DNA from: JAGQVA01 sp041391725
GTDB taxonomy: Bacteria > Bacteroidota > Bacteroidia > J057
Direction: 5' to 3'
Assembly (NCBI GenBank): GCA_041391725.1
Contig: JAWKNL010000029.1
Location: 1 to 64,000, forward strand
Length of the DNA stretch: 64,000 nt
In this document: positions 1 to 9,225 of the stretch, one piece after another
Numbering within the stretch: the stretch's first letter is position 1
How the letters are laid out: each line of letters starts with the position of its first letter
Translations under genes and position numbers: made by a program
The notes under the pieces: model-generated
The model's input: the letters and a program-made list of their open reading frames with translations, nothing else
Databases searched by the model: none
What the model was told of the DNA's origin: nothing

Positions 1-2252
1 GCCGCAATACCGGATACGCAGTGGATGTGCTGCTCGAAACAGAAGTCTTTTCAGACAGTGAGGAACCTTTCAATTTCTGTAAGCTTATTACAGGGTCGGA
101 AGGAACCCTTGCATTCCACACCGAAATCAAAATTCACTTAGACCCCATTCCGCCCAAAGTTACGGGCCTCATCTGCGTTCACCATCACTCTATAGCCGAA
201 TCACTGGAAGCAGTGCTTGTTGCCCTGCGACACAATCCCCGTGCCGTCGAACTCATGGACAAAATTGTCATGGACTGCACCAAAGGGAACCGTCTCTACC
301 AGAAAACCCGCTTTTTTGTGGAAGGCGACCCACATGCCATACTCGTCATCGAACTTGGCGGAGATTCCCGTGAGGAAGTAGAATCCCGGCTTATGGCGGT
401 GGAAGCCGATATGCGCGCGGCCAGTTACGGCTACGCCTATCCCCGTGTCTTTGGCCCTGACATTGCCAAGGTCTGGGATTTGCGCAGTGCAGGACTGGGC
501 CTGCTTTCCAATGTTCCCGGCGATGCAAAACCGGTGGCTGTCATCGAAGACACCGCCGTTTATCCCGATGAATTGCCTGCTTATATCGCTGAGTTTACAA
601 AAATGATGGAAACGTATGGTCAGCAGGCAGTTTATTACGCTCACGCAGGAGCCGGGGAACTTCACCTCCGCCCTATTCTCGATCTGAAGTCGCCCGGTGA
701 CCGCAAATTGTTTCGCGACATCGCTCAATCCACTGCCGAACTGGTAAAAAAATACAGAGGTTCTCTTTCCGGGGAGCACGGCGACGGAAGAGTCAGGGCC
801 GAGTTTGTGCCGCTGATGGTGGGAGAAAAAAACTATCAGCTTCTGAGGCAGATCAAGCAGACATGGGATCCTGAGAATATCTTTAATCCGGGAAAAATTG
901 TCGATGCCCCGCCCATGGACGTAGCGCTGCGTTATGAAGGTGTGGAAAAAACCCGGGAGTATGATACGATCATAGATTTTTCAGACAGTGAGGGTATCCT
1001 GCGGGCAGCCGAACGGTGCAACGGATCGGGCGACTGCCGGAAAACCCATCTTTCGGGCGGCACGATGTGCCCGAGTTATATGGCTACCCGCGACGAAAAA
1101 GACACTACCCGGGCAAGAGCCAATATCCTTCGTGAAATACTCACCCGATCCAATGACGAAAATCCATTTGCCAGCAAAGAGATTTACGAAGTCATGGATC
1201 TTTGCCTCGGCTGTAAAGGATGTGCCTCCGAATGCCCATCCAACGTCAATGTGGCTACACTTAAGGCAGAGTTTCTCCACCAGTATTACAAAACACACGG
1301 AGTGCCTTTCCGGGCAAAAGCATTTGCTGATATAGCCCGGCTCAATCGCCTGGCGGCGATTGCCCCATCGGTGAGCAATTTTTTTATGACCAGCCGTATC
1401 TCCGGCGGGATTATGAAAAAAGCCATGGGCGTTTCTGCCAAACGAACTCTCCCGAAGTTATACAAAACAACCCTTCGCCGGTGGTTTGAAAAACAGCATT
1501 TTACCCCGGCCTCGCAGCCGAAAGGCGCAGTTTACTTCTTCTTCGACGAGTTTACCAACTTCAACGATGTTGAAGCGGGGATAAAAGCAATACAACTGCT
1601 GCATAAACTGGGATACGAGGTAAAATCGGTTCCACATGCAGAAAGTGCCCGGGCTTATATTTCCAAGGGCCTGCTTCCCACCGCCCGTCGCATTGCCATG
1701 TACAATGTGGAAGTGTTTAAGAATATTATCACGGAAAATACACCGCTGGTTGGCATCGAACCTTCGGCTATACTGGGCTTCAGAGATGAATATCCCAAAC
1801 TTGTGATTAAAGAATACAGGGAAACTGCCGAAAAGCTGGGAAAAAATGCCCTGCTGATCGACGAATTTATTGCCGGCGAGATAAAAAAAGGGAATATCTC
1901 CCCTGAAGTTTTTACCAAAGAGAAAAAACATATACTTCTCCACGGTCATTGCCACCAGAAAGCACTGTCTTCGACAGACGTTTCCCGTACCCTTCTTTCC
2001 CTCCCCCAAAACTACACCGTTGAGGTCATCCCTTCCGGCTGTTGTGGTATGGCAGGGTCTTTTGGTTATGAAGCCGAACATTATGAGGTATCCATGAAAA
2101 TCGGCGAACTGGTGCTTTTTCCTGCGGTCAGAAAAGCCACAGCCGATGTCCTTATCGCTGCACCGGGAACCAGTTGCCGCCATCAGATCGCAGACGGAAC
2201 AGGTAAAAAAGCCCGGCATCCGGTAGAGATTTTGTGGGATGCGCTGATTTAA
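1..2252 (+). CDS. FAD-linked oxidase / iron-sulfur oxidoreductase (D-lactate or 2-hydroxyacid dehydrogenase type), 5' partial
   Basis: The open frame runs in from the left edge (codons from base 3, R-N-T-G-Y-A before a GTG at 21), so the true start and the first part of the FAD-binding domain lie outside the window. The visible 749 residues hold the rest of the flavin domain and its C-terminal part, with the typical S-G-E-H-G-D-G-R and F-N-P-G-K-I motifs. Next comes a ferredoxin-like segment with Cys groups C-N-G-S-G-D-C and C-L-G-C-K-G-C-A-S-E-C-P for [4Fe-4S] clusters. The C-terminus is a GlpC-like cysteine-rich domain (G-H-C-H-Q-K and S-G-C-C-G-M-A-G-S-F-G). This fused FAD plus Fe-S build is known from soluble or membrane-associated D-lactate, glycolate and D-2-hydroxyglutarate dehydrogenases that pass electrons to quinones. 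The substrate cannot be told from sequence. A strong-looking promoter before the next gene suggests separate transcription. Confidence 0.85.
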   Translation, partial: RNTGYAVDVLLETEVFSDSEEPFNFCKLITGSEGTLAFHTEIKIHLDPIPPKVTGLICVHHHSIAESLEAVLVALRHNPRAVELMDKIVMDCTKGNRLYQKTRFFVEGDPHAILVIELGGDSREEVESRLMAVEADMRAASYGYAYPRVFGPDIAKVWDLRSAGLGLLSNVPGDAKPVAVIEDTAVYPDELPAYIAEFTKMMETYGQQAVYYAHAGAGELHLRPILDLKSPGDRKLFRDIAQSTAELVKKYRGSLSGEHGDGRVRAEFVPLMVGEKNYQLLRQIKQTWDPENIFNPGKIVDAPPMDVALRYEGVEKTREYDTIIDFSDSEGILRAAERCNGSGDCRKTHLSGGTMCPSYMATRDEKDTTRARANILREILTRSNDENPFASKEIYEVMDLCLGCKGCASECPSNVNVATLKAEFLHQYYKTHGVPFRAKAFADIARLNRLAAIAPSVSNFFMTSRISGGIMKKAMGVSAKRTLPKLYKTTLRRWFEKQHFTPASQPKGAVYFFFDEFTNFNDVEAGIKAIQLLHKLGYEVKSVPHAESARAYISKGLLPTARRIAMYNVEVFKNIITENTPLVGIEPSAILGFRDEYPKLVIKEYRETAEKLGKNALLIDEFIAGEIKKGNISPEVFTKEKKHILLHGHCHQKALSSTDVSRTLLSLPQNYTVEVIPSGCCGMAGSFGYEAEHYEVSMKIGELVLFPAVRKATADVLIAAPGTSCRHQIADGTGKKARHPVEILWDALI

Positions 2253-2276
2253 GCAGAAACTTCCTCCGGAAAACGT

Positions 2277-2284
2277 TATATTTG
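2277..2284 (+). promoter_or_regulatory. Predicted -7 promoter element of icmF
   Basis: TATATTTG matches the Bacteroidota -7 consensus TAnnTTTG exactly and lies 32 bases before the icmF ATG. No clear TTG -33 element is seen at the usual spacing. Confidence 0.5.
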
Positions 2285-2316
2285 CAGATTAGGTAAATTC
2301 GCTCAACCTCACTGCA

Positions 2317-5300
2317 ATGAATAAAACGACTGTTTACAAGCCCCAATACAAAGTCAGGATTGTAACGGCCGCTTCGCTGTTTGACGGCCATGACGTCTCC
2401 ATCAATATCATGCGCCGTATCCTTCAGTCTTCCGGCGCCGAAATCATTCACCTCGGGCACAATCGCTCCGTTCAGGAAATTGTCAATACTGCCATTCAGG
2501 AAGATGCACAGGCTATTGCGATTACCTCTTATCAGGGGGGACATGTCGAATATCTGAAATATATGTTTGACCTGCTCCGGGAAAACGGCTGTGGCCATAT
2601 CCGTATTTTTGCCGGCGGCGGCGGTACGATTCTTCCCCAGGAAATCGAAGAACTTCACGCATACGGCATAACCCGCGTTTATTCTCCCGATGACGGGCGA
2701 AATATGGGGCTCCAGGGCATGATCAATGATCTGCTGGAGAAAGCTGATTTTCCTACGGGCATATCCCTCAACGGTGAAACCACCCATATTCAGGACAAAA
2801 ACTCCCGCGACCTGGGAAAGATAATTTCCGCCATAGAAAACCAGTCGCCCGCCTCAGCGGCCGCGCTGGCACATGTGCAGTCAGTACTTCAGTCGCTGCC
2901 CTCCCTGCCTCCCGTACTGGGAATTACGGGTACCGGCGGAGCAGGCAAATCTTCTCTGGTTGACGAAATTATCCGCCGGTTTCTGAGAGAGTTTCCGGAA
3001 AAATACCTTGCGGTGGTATCTGTTGATCCCTCCAAAAGAAAAACCGGCGGTGCCCTTCTCGGCGACCGCATACGCATGAATGCAGTCAATCACCCGCATG
3101 TATTTATGCGCTCCCTCGCTACCCGCCAATCCAATCTGGCCCTTTCCCGCCACGTGGCCCAGGTGATTGATGTACTCAAAGCGGCCCGCTTTGATCTGAT
3201 CATTCTCGAAACATCGGGAATTGGCCAGTCTGATACCGAAATCGTGGATCACTCTCAGGTTTCGCTTTATGTCATGACCCCCGAATATGGCGCGGCTTCC
3301 CAGCTCGAAAAAATCGATATGCTCGATTATGCAGACCTGATCGCCCTCAACAAATTTGACAAACGAGGCGCACAGGATGCCCTGAGAGATGTGCGCAAAC
3401 AGTTTAAACGCAATCATCAGCTATGGGAAACCGCAGACGAAGCGCTGCCGGTATTTGGCACCATCGCCTCCCAGTTTAATGATCCCGGGATGAATAACCT
3501 TTACCGGGCCATTATGAACACGATTTCAGAGAAAACCGGATCTGACCTTGTTTCCCAAAGCCCCGCCAGTAAAGACAGTTCCGAAAAAATATATATTATC
3601 CCCCCTTCCCGCACCCGCTACCTCTCGGAGATTTCTGATACCATAAGACAGTACAATCAATGGGTAGAAGCGCAGGCAGATATTGCCCGAAAACTCGAAG
3701 GCCTGACCGTAGCCATAGACCTTCTGACTCAGGAAAATCAGCAGACTGCTACTTCTCCGCTGGAAGATATATACAAGAAAGAAAAACTTTCCATTGATCC
3801 CACCAACCTCAAAATCATCGAAACCTGGGATCAGAAAAAGGCGCGTTATGCGGCAGATGAATATGTGTATAAAGTCAGAGGACGGGAAATCAGTGTCACC
3901 ACCTTTACCCGATCCCTTGCCCACAACCGCATCCCCAAAGTAACGCTCCCTTCTTACAAAGGCTGGGGAGATATCCTGAAATGGAATCTTCAGGAAAATG
4001 TACCCGGTGAATTTCCCTTCACCTCGGGCGTATATCCCTTCAAAAGAGAAGAGGAAGACCCAACACGCATGTTTGCTGGTGAAGGCGGCCCTGAGCGGAC
4101 CAACAAACGCTTTCACTATGTATCCCTGGGCATGCCCGCCAAGCGGCTTTCCACGGCATTTGACTCGGTGACACTGTACGGAGAAGATCCCGACCACAGG
4201 CCCGATATATATGGCAAAATCGGCAACTCAGGCGTATCAGTATGCTGCCTCGACGATGCAAAAAAACTCTACTCCGGGTTTGATCTCTGCGATCCTACGA
4301 CTTCCGTTTCCATGACCATCAACGGCCCTGCAGCAACTGTACTGGGGTTTTTCATGAACGCGGCCATTGACCAGCAGTGCGAGCTGTATATCCGGGAGCA
4401 GGGACTGGAAGAAGAAGTAAACACAAAAATCGAAAGGATTTTTGCAGAAAAAGGCCTGGAACGCCCCTCCTATTGGGGACAGCTTCCCGAAGGCAATGAC
4501 GGACTGGGACTGATGCTGCTGGGAGTTACCGGAGACGAAGTGCTGCCAAAGGAAATATACGATAAGATCAGGGCCAAAACCCTTTCACGCGTAAGAGGAA
4601 CCGTGCAGGCAGACATATTGAAGGAAGATCAGGCGCAAAACACATGCATATTTTCTACAGAGTTTTCGCTCAAACTTATGGGCGATGTGCAGCAGTATTT
4701 TATTGATCATCAGGTGCGGAATTTTTATTCCGTATCCATCTCCGGTTATCATATTGCCGAGGCGGGCGCCAACCCCATTTCCCAGCTCGCATTTACCCTG
4801 GCCAATGGTTTTACCTTTGTAGAGTATTATGTGTCGCGGGGAATGGACATCAACCAGTTTGCACCCAATTTCTCCTTTTTCTTCTCCAATGGCGTGGATC
4901 CCGAATATGCCGTGATCGGGCGCGTTGCCCGCCGCATCTGGGCCAAAGCCATGAAACTGAAATATGGCGCAAATGAGCGTTCGCAAAAGCTGAAATACCA
5001 TATTCAGACCTCAGGGCGCTCTCTCCACGCGCAGGAAATCTCATTCAACGACATACGCACCACCCTTCAGGCGCTTTACGCCATATACGACAACTGCAAC
5101 TCCCTCCACACCAACGCCTACGACGAAGCGATTACCACCCCTACAGAGGAATCGGTACGCAGGGCAATGGCTATTCAGATGATTATCAACCATGAGCTGG
5201 GGCTGACCAAAAATCAGAACCCGCTTCAGGGAGCCTTTATTATCGAAGAACTAACCGACCTTGTGGAAGAAGCTGTCATGGTAGAATTTGACAGGATCAC

Positions 5301-5694
5301 CGAGCGGGGCGGCGTGCTGGGCGCAATGGAAACCATGTATCAGCGGGGAAAAATTCAGGAGGAATCCATGTATTACGAATCGCTCAAACATTCGGGAGAA
5401 TTGCCCATAATTGGCGTTAATACCTTTCTTTCCGATGACGGCTCCCCGACATTGATTCCCAATGAAGTAATTCGCTCCACAACCGAAGAAAAAGAACAGC
5501 AGATTCAAAATCTCTCAGCACTTCACCTGCGCAGAGTACCCAAAGCAAGCGCTTCGTTAAAACATTTGCAGGAAACAGCCATTTCCAACGGCAATCTCTT
5601 TGATGCGCTGATGGAAGCTACCAAATGGGCATCCCTGGGCCAGATCACCCATGCTTTGTATGAAGTCGGAGGCCAGTACCGGAGAAATATGTAG
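2317..5694 (+). CDS. icmF: Fused isobutyryl-CoA mutase (B12-binding, MeaB-type GTPase, mutase)
   Basis: This adenosylcobalamin-dependent enzyme interconverts isobutyryl-CoA and n-butyryl-CoA and carries its own G-protein chaperone. The 1125 residues have the IcmF order. An N-terminal B12-binding domain comes first, with Asp23-x-His25 (D-G-H-D-V-S), whose His would be the lower cobalt ligand. A MeaB-like GTPase follows, with P-loop G-T-G-G-A-G-K-S at 205-212 and N-K-F-D at 345-348. A mutase barrel occupies about 520-1125. Length and order fit IcmF rather than a two-subunit methylmalonyl-CoA mutase. Gln774 (in Q-N-T-C-I-F) sits where methylmalonyl-CoA mutase has an Arg that binds the carboxylate, which favours a non-carboxylated substrate. 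Tyr573 (G-V-Y-P-F-K-R) sits where the characterised IcmF proteins I recall have Phe. The start is the ATG 32 bases after a good -7 box. Confidence 0.92.
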   Translation: MNKTTVYKPQYKVRIVTAASLFDGHDVSINIMRRILQSSGAEIIHLGHNRSVQEIVNTAIQEDAQAIAITSYQGGHVEYLKYMFDLLRENGCGHIRIFAGGGGTILPQEIEELHAYGITRVYSPDDGRNMGLQGMINDLLEKADFPTGISLNGETTHIQDKNSRDLGKIISAIENQSPASAAALAHVQSVLQSLPSLPPVLGITGTGGAGKSSLVDEIIRRFLREFPEKYLAVVSVDPSKRKTGGALLGDRIRMNAVNHPHVFMRSLATRQSNLALSRHVAQVIDVLKAARFDLIILETSGIGQSDTEIVDHSQVSLYVMTPEYGAASQLEKIDMLDYADLIALNKFDKRGAQDALRDVRKQFKRNHQLWETADEALPVFGTIASQFNDPGMNNLYRAIMNTISEKTGSDLVSQSPASKDSSEKIYIIPPSRTRYLSEISDTIRQYNQWVEAQADIARKLEGLTVAIDLLTQENQQTATSPLEDIYKKEKLSIDPTNLKIIETWDQKKARYAADEYVYKVRGREISVTTFTRSLAHNRIPKVTLPSYKGWGDILKWNLQENVPGEFPFTSGVYPFKREEEDPTRMFAGEGGPERTNKRFHYVSLGMPAKRLSTAFDSVTLYGEDPDHRPDIYGKIGNSGVSVCCLDDAKKLYSGFDLCDPTTSVSMTINGPAATVLGFFMNAAIDQQCELYIREQGLEEEVNTKIERIFAEKGLERPSYWGQLPEGNDGLGLMLLGVTGDEVLPKEIYDKIRAKTLSRVRGTVQADILKEDQAQNTCIFSTEFSLKLMGDVQQYFIDHQVRNFYSVSISGYHIAEAGANPISQLAFTLANGFTFVEYYVSRGMDINQFAPNFSFFFSNGVDPEYAVIGRVARRIWAKAMKLKYGANERSQKLKYHIQTSGRSLHAQEISFNDIRTTLQALYAIYDNCNSLHTNAYDEAITTPTEESVRRAMAIQMIINHELGLTKNQNPLQGAFIIEELTDLVEEAVMVEFDRITERGGVLGAMETMYQRGKIQEESMYYESLKHSGELPIIGVNTFLSDDGSPTLIPNEVIRSTTEEKEQQIQNLSALHLRRVPKASASLKHLQETAISNGNLFDALMEATKWASLGQITHALYEVGGQYRRNM

Positions 5695-5743
5695 TCTCAC
5701 CGGCTGATTCTCCTGATTAGGGAGCAAAGGTTGAGGAAATTAT

Positions 5744-5751
5744 TATATTTG
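5744..5751 (+). promoter_or_regulatory. Predicted -7 promoter element of the VOC-family gene
   Basis: TATATTTG, an exact TAnnTTTG match, lies 22 bases upstream of the ATG at 5774. No convincing -33 TTG is seen at 19-20 bases. Confidence 0.5.
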
Positions 5752-5773
5752 CCGGTTCATATAACCTCGTATC

Positions 5774-6844
5774 ATGCAAACGATTATCAGCGGGATACAG
5801 CAAATCGGCGTCGGCATCCCCCATGTACACGAAGCCTGGGCCTGGTATCGCCATAATTTCGGAATGGATATTCCCATTTTTGAGGAAGCCGCCGAAGCCA
5901 ACCTTATGCTTCCCTACACAGGAGGCAAACCCCACCAGCGACACGCCATTCTAGCCACCAACCTTCAGGGAGGGGGAGGAATGGAAATCTGGCAATACAC
6001 CAGCCGAACCCCGCAGCCGCCGTCAGAAGCACCGGTTGCAGGAGATTATGGCATATATGTCGCACGGGTGAAATGCCTGGACGTACCGGCAACTTTCTCA
6101 AAATTTCAGGCTGCCGGGCTGGATATTCTGGGCGATGTAAACCGCGATCCGGGCGGAAAGCAGCATTTTTTTGTGCGCGACCCTTACGGCAATATTTTTC
6201 AGGTGATAGAAGGAGACGGGTGGTTTTCCAAAGGGCCTCACCTTACCGGAGGTATGGGCGGATGTATGATCGGTGTTTCGGATATAGTCAAAGCGCTGCC
6301 GTTGTATTCGGGCATACTGGGATATGACAAAGTGATATACGACAAAGCCGGCGAATTTGAAGATTTTAAAGGACTGCCCGGTGGAAACAGTAAGTTTCGC
6401 CGCACGCTGCTTACCCATTCACAGCCACGCAAAGGCGGGTTCAGCAGAGTATTTGGCCCCAGTCATATCGAACTGATCCAGTCGCTGGACAGGCCGGGTA
6501 AAAAAATATTTGAAAACCGGTTCTGGGGAGACCTGGGGTTCATTCACCTGTGTTTTGATATCGCGGGAATGGATGCCCTGCGAAATGAATGCAGCAAAAA
6601 TGGATTCCCCTTTACGGTTGACAGTGCCAGTTCGCTGGGCAAGGTGTTTGATATGGGAGAAGCCGCAGGATCATTTGCCTATATCGAAGACCCTGACGGT
6701 ACCCTTATCGAATTTGTAGAAACCCATAAAGTACCCATTATGAAAAAATGGGGCTGGTATCTGAATATGAAAAAGCGGAATCCGGCAAAACCGCTGCCCG
6801 ACTGGATGCTCAAAGCACTTTCATTTAACCGGGTAAAGGACTGA
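5774..6844 (+). CDS. Two-domain VOC family (glyoxalase/dioxygenase-fold) protein
   Basis: This 356-residue protein has two vicinal-oxygen-chelate halves. The first (about 5-150) ends with the typical F-F-V-R-D-P-Y-G-N-I-F-Q-V. The second (about 155-330) ends with Y-I-E-D-P-D-G-T-L-I-E-F-V-E. The tandem arrangement resembles extradiol dioxygenases and 4-hydroxyphenylpyruvate-dioxygenase-type proteins, but the length and the C-terminal region do not let me name a substrate. The metal ligands expected at the start and end of each domain (His and Glu) are plausible but not proved. Single-domain VOC proteins include methylmalonyl-CoA epimerase, so the position after icmF is suggestive, but this protein is too large to be that enzyme. 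Its TGA overlaps the ATG of the next gene by one base, so the two are probably cotranscribed and translationally coupled. Confidence 0.75.
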   Translation: MQTIISGIQQIGVGIPHVHEAWAWYRHNFGMDIPIFEEAAEANLMLPYTGGKPHQRHAILATNLQGGGGMEIWQYTSRTPQPPSEAPVAGDYGIYVARVKCLDVPATFSKFQAAGLDILGDVNRDPGGKQHFFVRDPYGNIFQVIEGDGWFSKGPHLTGGMGGCMIGVSDIVKALPLYSGILGYDKVIYDKAGEFEDFKGLPGGNSKFRRTLLTHSQPRKGGFSRVFGPSHIELIQSLDRPGKKIFENRFWGDLGFIHLCFDIAGMDALRNECSKNGFPFTVDSASSLGKVFDMGEAAGSFAYIEDPDGTLIEFVETHKVPIMKKWGWYLNMKKRNPAKPLPDWMLKALSFNRVKD

Positions 6845-7752
6845 TGTGTGAGGCATTTGACAGCGTTTCTCTGAATTTCTCACAGGACGGCCTGTTTGTC
6901 CTGGACATGACCCTGTTTGTCATCATGTTTGGGGTAGCGCTTGCCCTGCGGGTTGAAGATTTTCAACTGCTGCTCAAAAAACCGCTGGCTCCGGCTGTAG
7001 GATTGTTTTCCCAGTTTATCCTGCTACCTGCACTCACGCTTGGGCTGGTATGGCTGATTCGCCCCTGCCCGAGTATGGCATTGGGCATGTTTCTGGTTGC
7101 CGCGTGCCCCGGTGGAAATATCTCCAATTTTATGTCTCTGATGGCAAAAGGGAATGTAGCACTTTCCGTAAGCCTTTCGGCTATGGCAACGATGCTGGCC
7201 ATTGTTATGACCCCGTTCAATTTTGCATTCTGGTCGCAGTTTTATCCTCCGGCCAAAGAATTGCTGGAAGCCATCAGCATCAACCCGGTGGATATTTTCC
7301 TTAAAATTCTGATGATCCTGGCTATCCCGCTGATGCTGGGAATGTGGACTGCGAGGCGTTTTCCCGCATTTACAACAAAGATTACCCGCCCTATGCGGAT
7401 TTTATCCATCGTGTTTTTTGGCGGCTACGTGGTCATTGCCCTGGCGATGAATTTCGACTTCTTTGTTGAGTATATCCGGTTTATCGTCTTAATTGTACTT
7501 GCCCATAATGCGACGGCCCTGAGTAGCGGATATCTTCTGAGTAAAGGAGCTGGTTTGGGTACCAGAGATGCGCGCACCATTTCCATCGAAACAGGCATTC
7601 AAAACTCGGGACTGGCGCTCGTTCTGATTTTCGGGCCGATTTTTAATGGTATGGGAGGCATGGCAATGATTGCCGCGCTATGGGGAATCACGCATATTGT
7701 AACAGGTCTCAGCCTTTCATATGTCTGGGCAAGGATACCGGCAAACAATTGA
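6844..7752 (+). CDS. Bile acid:sodium symporter (BASS) family transporter
   Basis: A 302-residue integral membrane protein with about eight or nine hydrophobic helices. The segment A-C-P-G-G-N-I-S-N-F (about residues 81-90) and the later I-E-T-G-I-Q-N-S-G-L-A match the two crossing, sodium-coordinating helices of BASS transporters. Members of the family carry bile acids, pantoate, 2-keto acids or other organic anions with sodium; the substrate here is unknown. The start ATG overlaps the stop of the VOC gene (TGATG), so the transporter may import or export a substrate or product of that enzyme. A 16-base gap leads to the acyltransferase gene on the same strand. Confidence 0.83.
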   Translation: MCEAFDSVSLNFSQDGLFVLDMTLFVIMFGVALALRVEDFQLLLKKPLAPAVGLFSQFILLPALTLGLVWLIRPCPSMALGMFLVAACPGGNISNFMSLMAKGNVALSVSLSAMATMLAIVMTPFNFAFWSQFYPPAKELLEAISINPVDIFLKILMILAIPLMLGMWTARRFPAFTTKITRPMRILSIVFFGGYVVIALAMNFDFFVEYIRFIVLIVLAHNATALSSGYLLSKGAGLGTRDARTISIETGIQNSGLALVLIFGPIFNGMGGMAMIAALWGITHIVTGLSLSYVWARIPANN

Positions 7753-7768
7753 TTAAGGATTACAAGCT

Positions 7769-9154
7769 ATGCTGAGGAAATTACACATTATCTATTACAA
7801 CACACTCAAGGCGCTGATAGGATTTGCGCTGAGGATGTTTTACCGAAGGCATCAGGTGGGCGGATACGCGGAGAATGTAGCCAATAACCAGGCGATTGTT
7901 TTTACAGGAAACCACCAAAACGCGCTGATCGACGCGCTGAATATTGTCTGTACGACCAACCGGTATCAGCAGCCTACTTTTATGACGAGATCGGATGTGT
8001 TTGCCCCAAAAGTGAAACCCATCCTCACCAGCTTTAAGATGTTGCCCATATACCGTCAGCAGGACGGGGTGGACACGTTGCAGAAGAATGAGGAGATATT
8101 TGCAACCTGTGTGCGCAGGCTAAACCGCCGGGAGTCCATGATCATATTCCCGGAGGGCAACCACAACCGCCAGCGGCGGCTTCGCCCGCTCAAAAAGGGA
8201 GCTTCGCGCATTGCCTTCCTCGCCGAGGAAGCCAGCGGTTTTACCCTGGGCACGTTGTTTATACCTGTAGGACTCAACTACAGCCAGCACCTGAAATTCA
8301 GAGGAGACCTGTATGTCAAATACGGAAAGCCTGTCTATATCGCTGATTTTTACGAAGATTACCAGACCAATCCTCAACGGGCGATGATCCGAATCACCCA
8401 GGCCATCAGCGATCATATGAAAGATACGATCCTTCACGTCTCAGATAGAAACTGGTATGAAGAGATTGATTTCCTGCGCCTTATATTTGAAAAATCAGCG
8501 ACAAACCAACTCGGATTAAACCCCAACGACCTCGGCCACTTATTTGATACCGGGAAAAAGCTCATCTCAATGCTTGAAAGCCGGATTAATGAAAATGATC
8601 CCGAATGGCCGGGCGTCGCCGAAACCGCTAAAAAATACAAACAGGCACTGGGCCGGTTCCGCTGGCGCGATCATGTAGTTGCCAGGGGCCCGTATAGTAT
8701 GGCCGGACTTATTGCAAAAGCAATCGGGCTGCTGGTGCTTTTGCCTGTATATCTGTACGGGTTGATCAACAACTACCTCCCTTACATGATACCCGACAGG
8801 CTGGCGAAAAAACTGTTTCGCGATGACCATTTTCACAGTTCGATCAAAGCCGCCGTGGGAATGTTTTTATTCCCCATTTTTTATCTGATTCAGAGCGGTA
8901 TATGCTGGGCACTTACCGACTGGCGCTGGGCATTGGGTTATCTGGTGAGCCTTCCATTGACAGGTAATTTCGCATATTCTTACTCTGTATGGGTGAAAAA
9001 ATGGTATTCGCAGTGGAAGTTTTCGGCCTTGATTCGCGAAGGAAATGAAGAAGTAACCGCTATGAAAAAAGCGAGGAAGGAACTTGAGGATTATATGAAT
9101 AAAGGTGTTCCGCATTTTTCAGAAAACCTCATAGGTAAAGAAGATCGGTCATAA
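7769..9154 (+). CDS. Glycerol-3-phosphate/1-acylglycerol-3-phosphate acyltransferase-like membrane protein (PlsC domain)
   Basis: Predicted membrane acyltransferase of phospholipid synthesis, 461 residues. The N-terminal half holds the PlsC fold. Motif I is N-H-Q-N-A-L-I-D with His49 and Asp55, i.e. H-x5-D rather than the common H-x4-D, as in the yeast Gat1/Gat2-like branch. Motif III is F-P-E-G followed by N-H-N-R. The C-terminal third has two or three hydrophobic segments (about residues 310-400) and a charged tail. The acyl acceptor could be glycerol-3-phosphate or lysophosphatidate; sequence alone does not decide. The gene follows the BASS transporter by 16 bases and probably ends that transcript. 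Confidence 0.78.
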   Translation: MLRKLHIIYYNTLKALIGFALRMFYRRHQVGGYAENVANNQAIVFTGNHQNALIDALNIVCTTNRYQQPTFMTRSDVFAPKVKPILTSFKMLPIYRQQDGVDTLQKNEEIFATCVRRLNRRESMIIFPEGNHNRQRRLRPLKKGASRIAFLAEEASGFTLGTLFIPVGLNYSQHLKFRGDLYVKYGKPVYIADFYEDYQTNPQRAMIRITQAISDHMKDTILHVSDRNWYEEIDFLRLIFEKSATNQLGLNPNDLGHLFDTGKKLISMLESRINENDPEWPGVAETAKKYKQALGRFRWRDHVVARGPYSMAGLIAKAIGLLVLLPVYLYGLINNYLPYMIPDRLAKKLFRDDHFHSSIKAAVGMFLFPIFYLIQSGICWALTDWRWALGYLVSLPLTGNFAYSYSVWVKKWYSQWKFSALIREGNEEVTAMKKARKELEDYMNKGVPHFSENLIGKEDRS

Positions 9155-9170
9155 AATCACAGGGCTCCCG

Positions 9171-9201
9171 TTGTTTTAACGACAAATCATTCCTATATTT
9201 A
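9171..9201 (+). promoter_or_regulatory. Candidate promoter of the PAS-GAF histidine kinase gene
   Basis: TTG at 9171-9173, a 20-base spacer and TATATTTA at 9194-9201. The -7 element differs from TAnnTTTG only in its last base, and it lies 24 bases before the ATG. Confidence 0.4.
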
Positions 9202-9225
9202 TTCAAAGGCCTGCATTCAACATTA

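Noticed and set aside
201..779. Long open frame on the minus strand opposite the oxidase gene
   Set aside because: It is antisense to a well-conserved coding region, has no recognisable domain and exists because the gene on the other strand avoids certain codons. The same applies to other long antisense frames, e.g. 1458-2219, 2881-3417, 3526-4197, 9643-10455, 11188-12072, 21999-22661, 35257-36081 and 52508-53296.
2253..2316. Possible cobalamin riboswitch before the B12-dependent icmF gene
   Set aside because: Only 64 bases separate the genes and a promoter box takes part of them; there is no room for the conserved B12-box structure.
5774..6844. Methylmalonyl-CoA epimerase next to the mutase
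   Set aside because: The protein has two VOC domains and 356 residues; the epimerase is a single-domain protein of about 135-150 residues, and the neighbouring mutase looks like IcmF.
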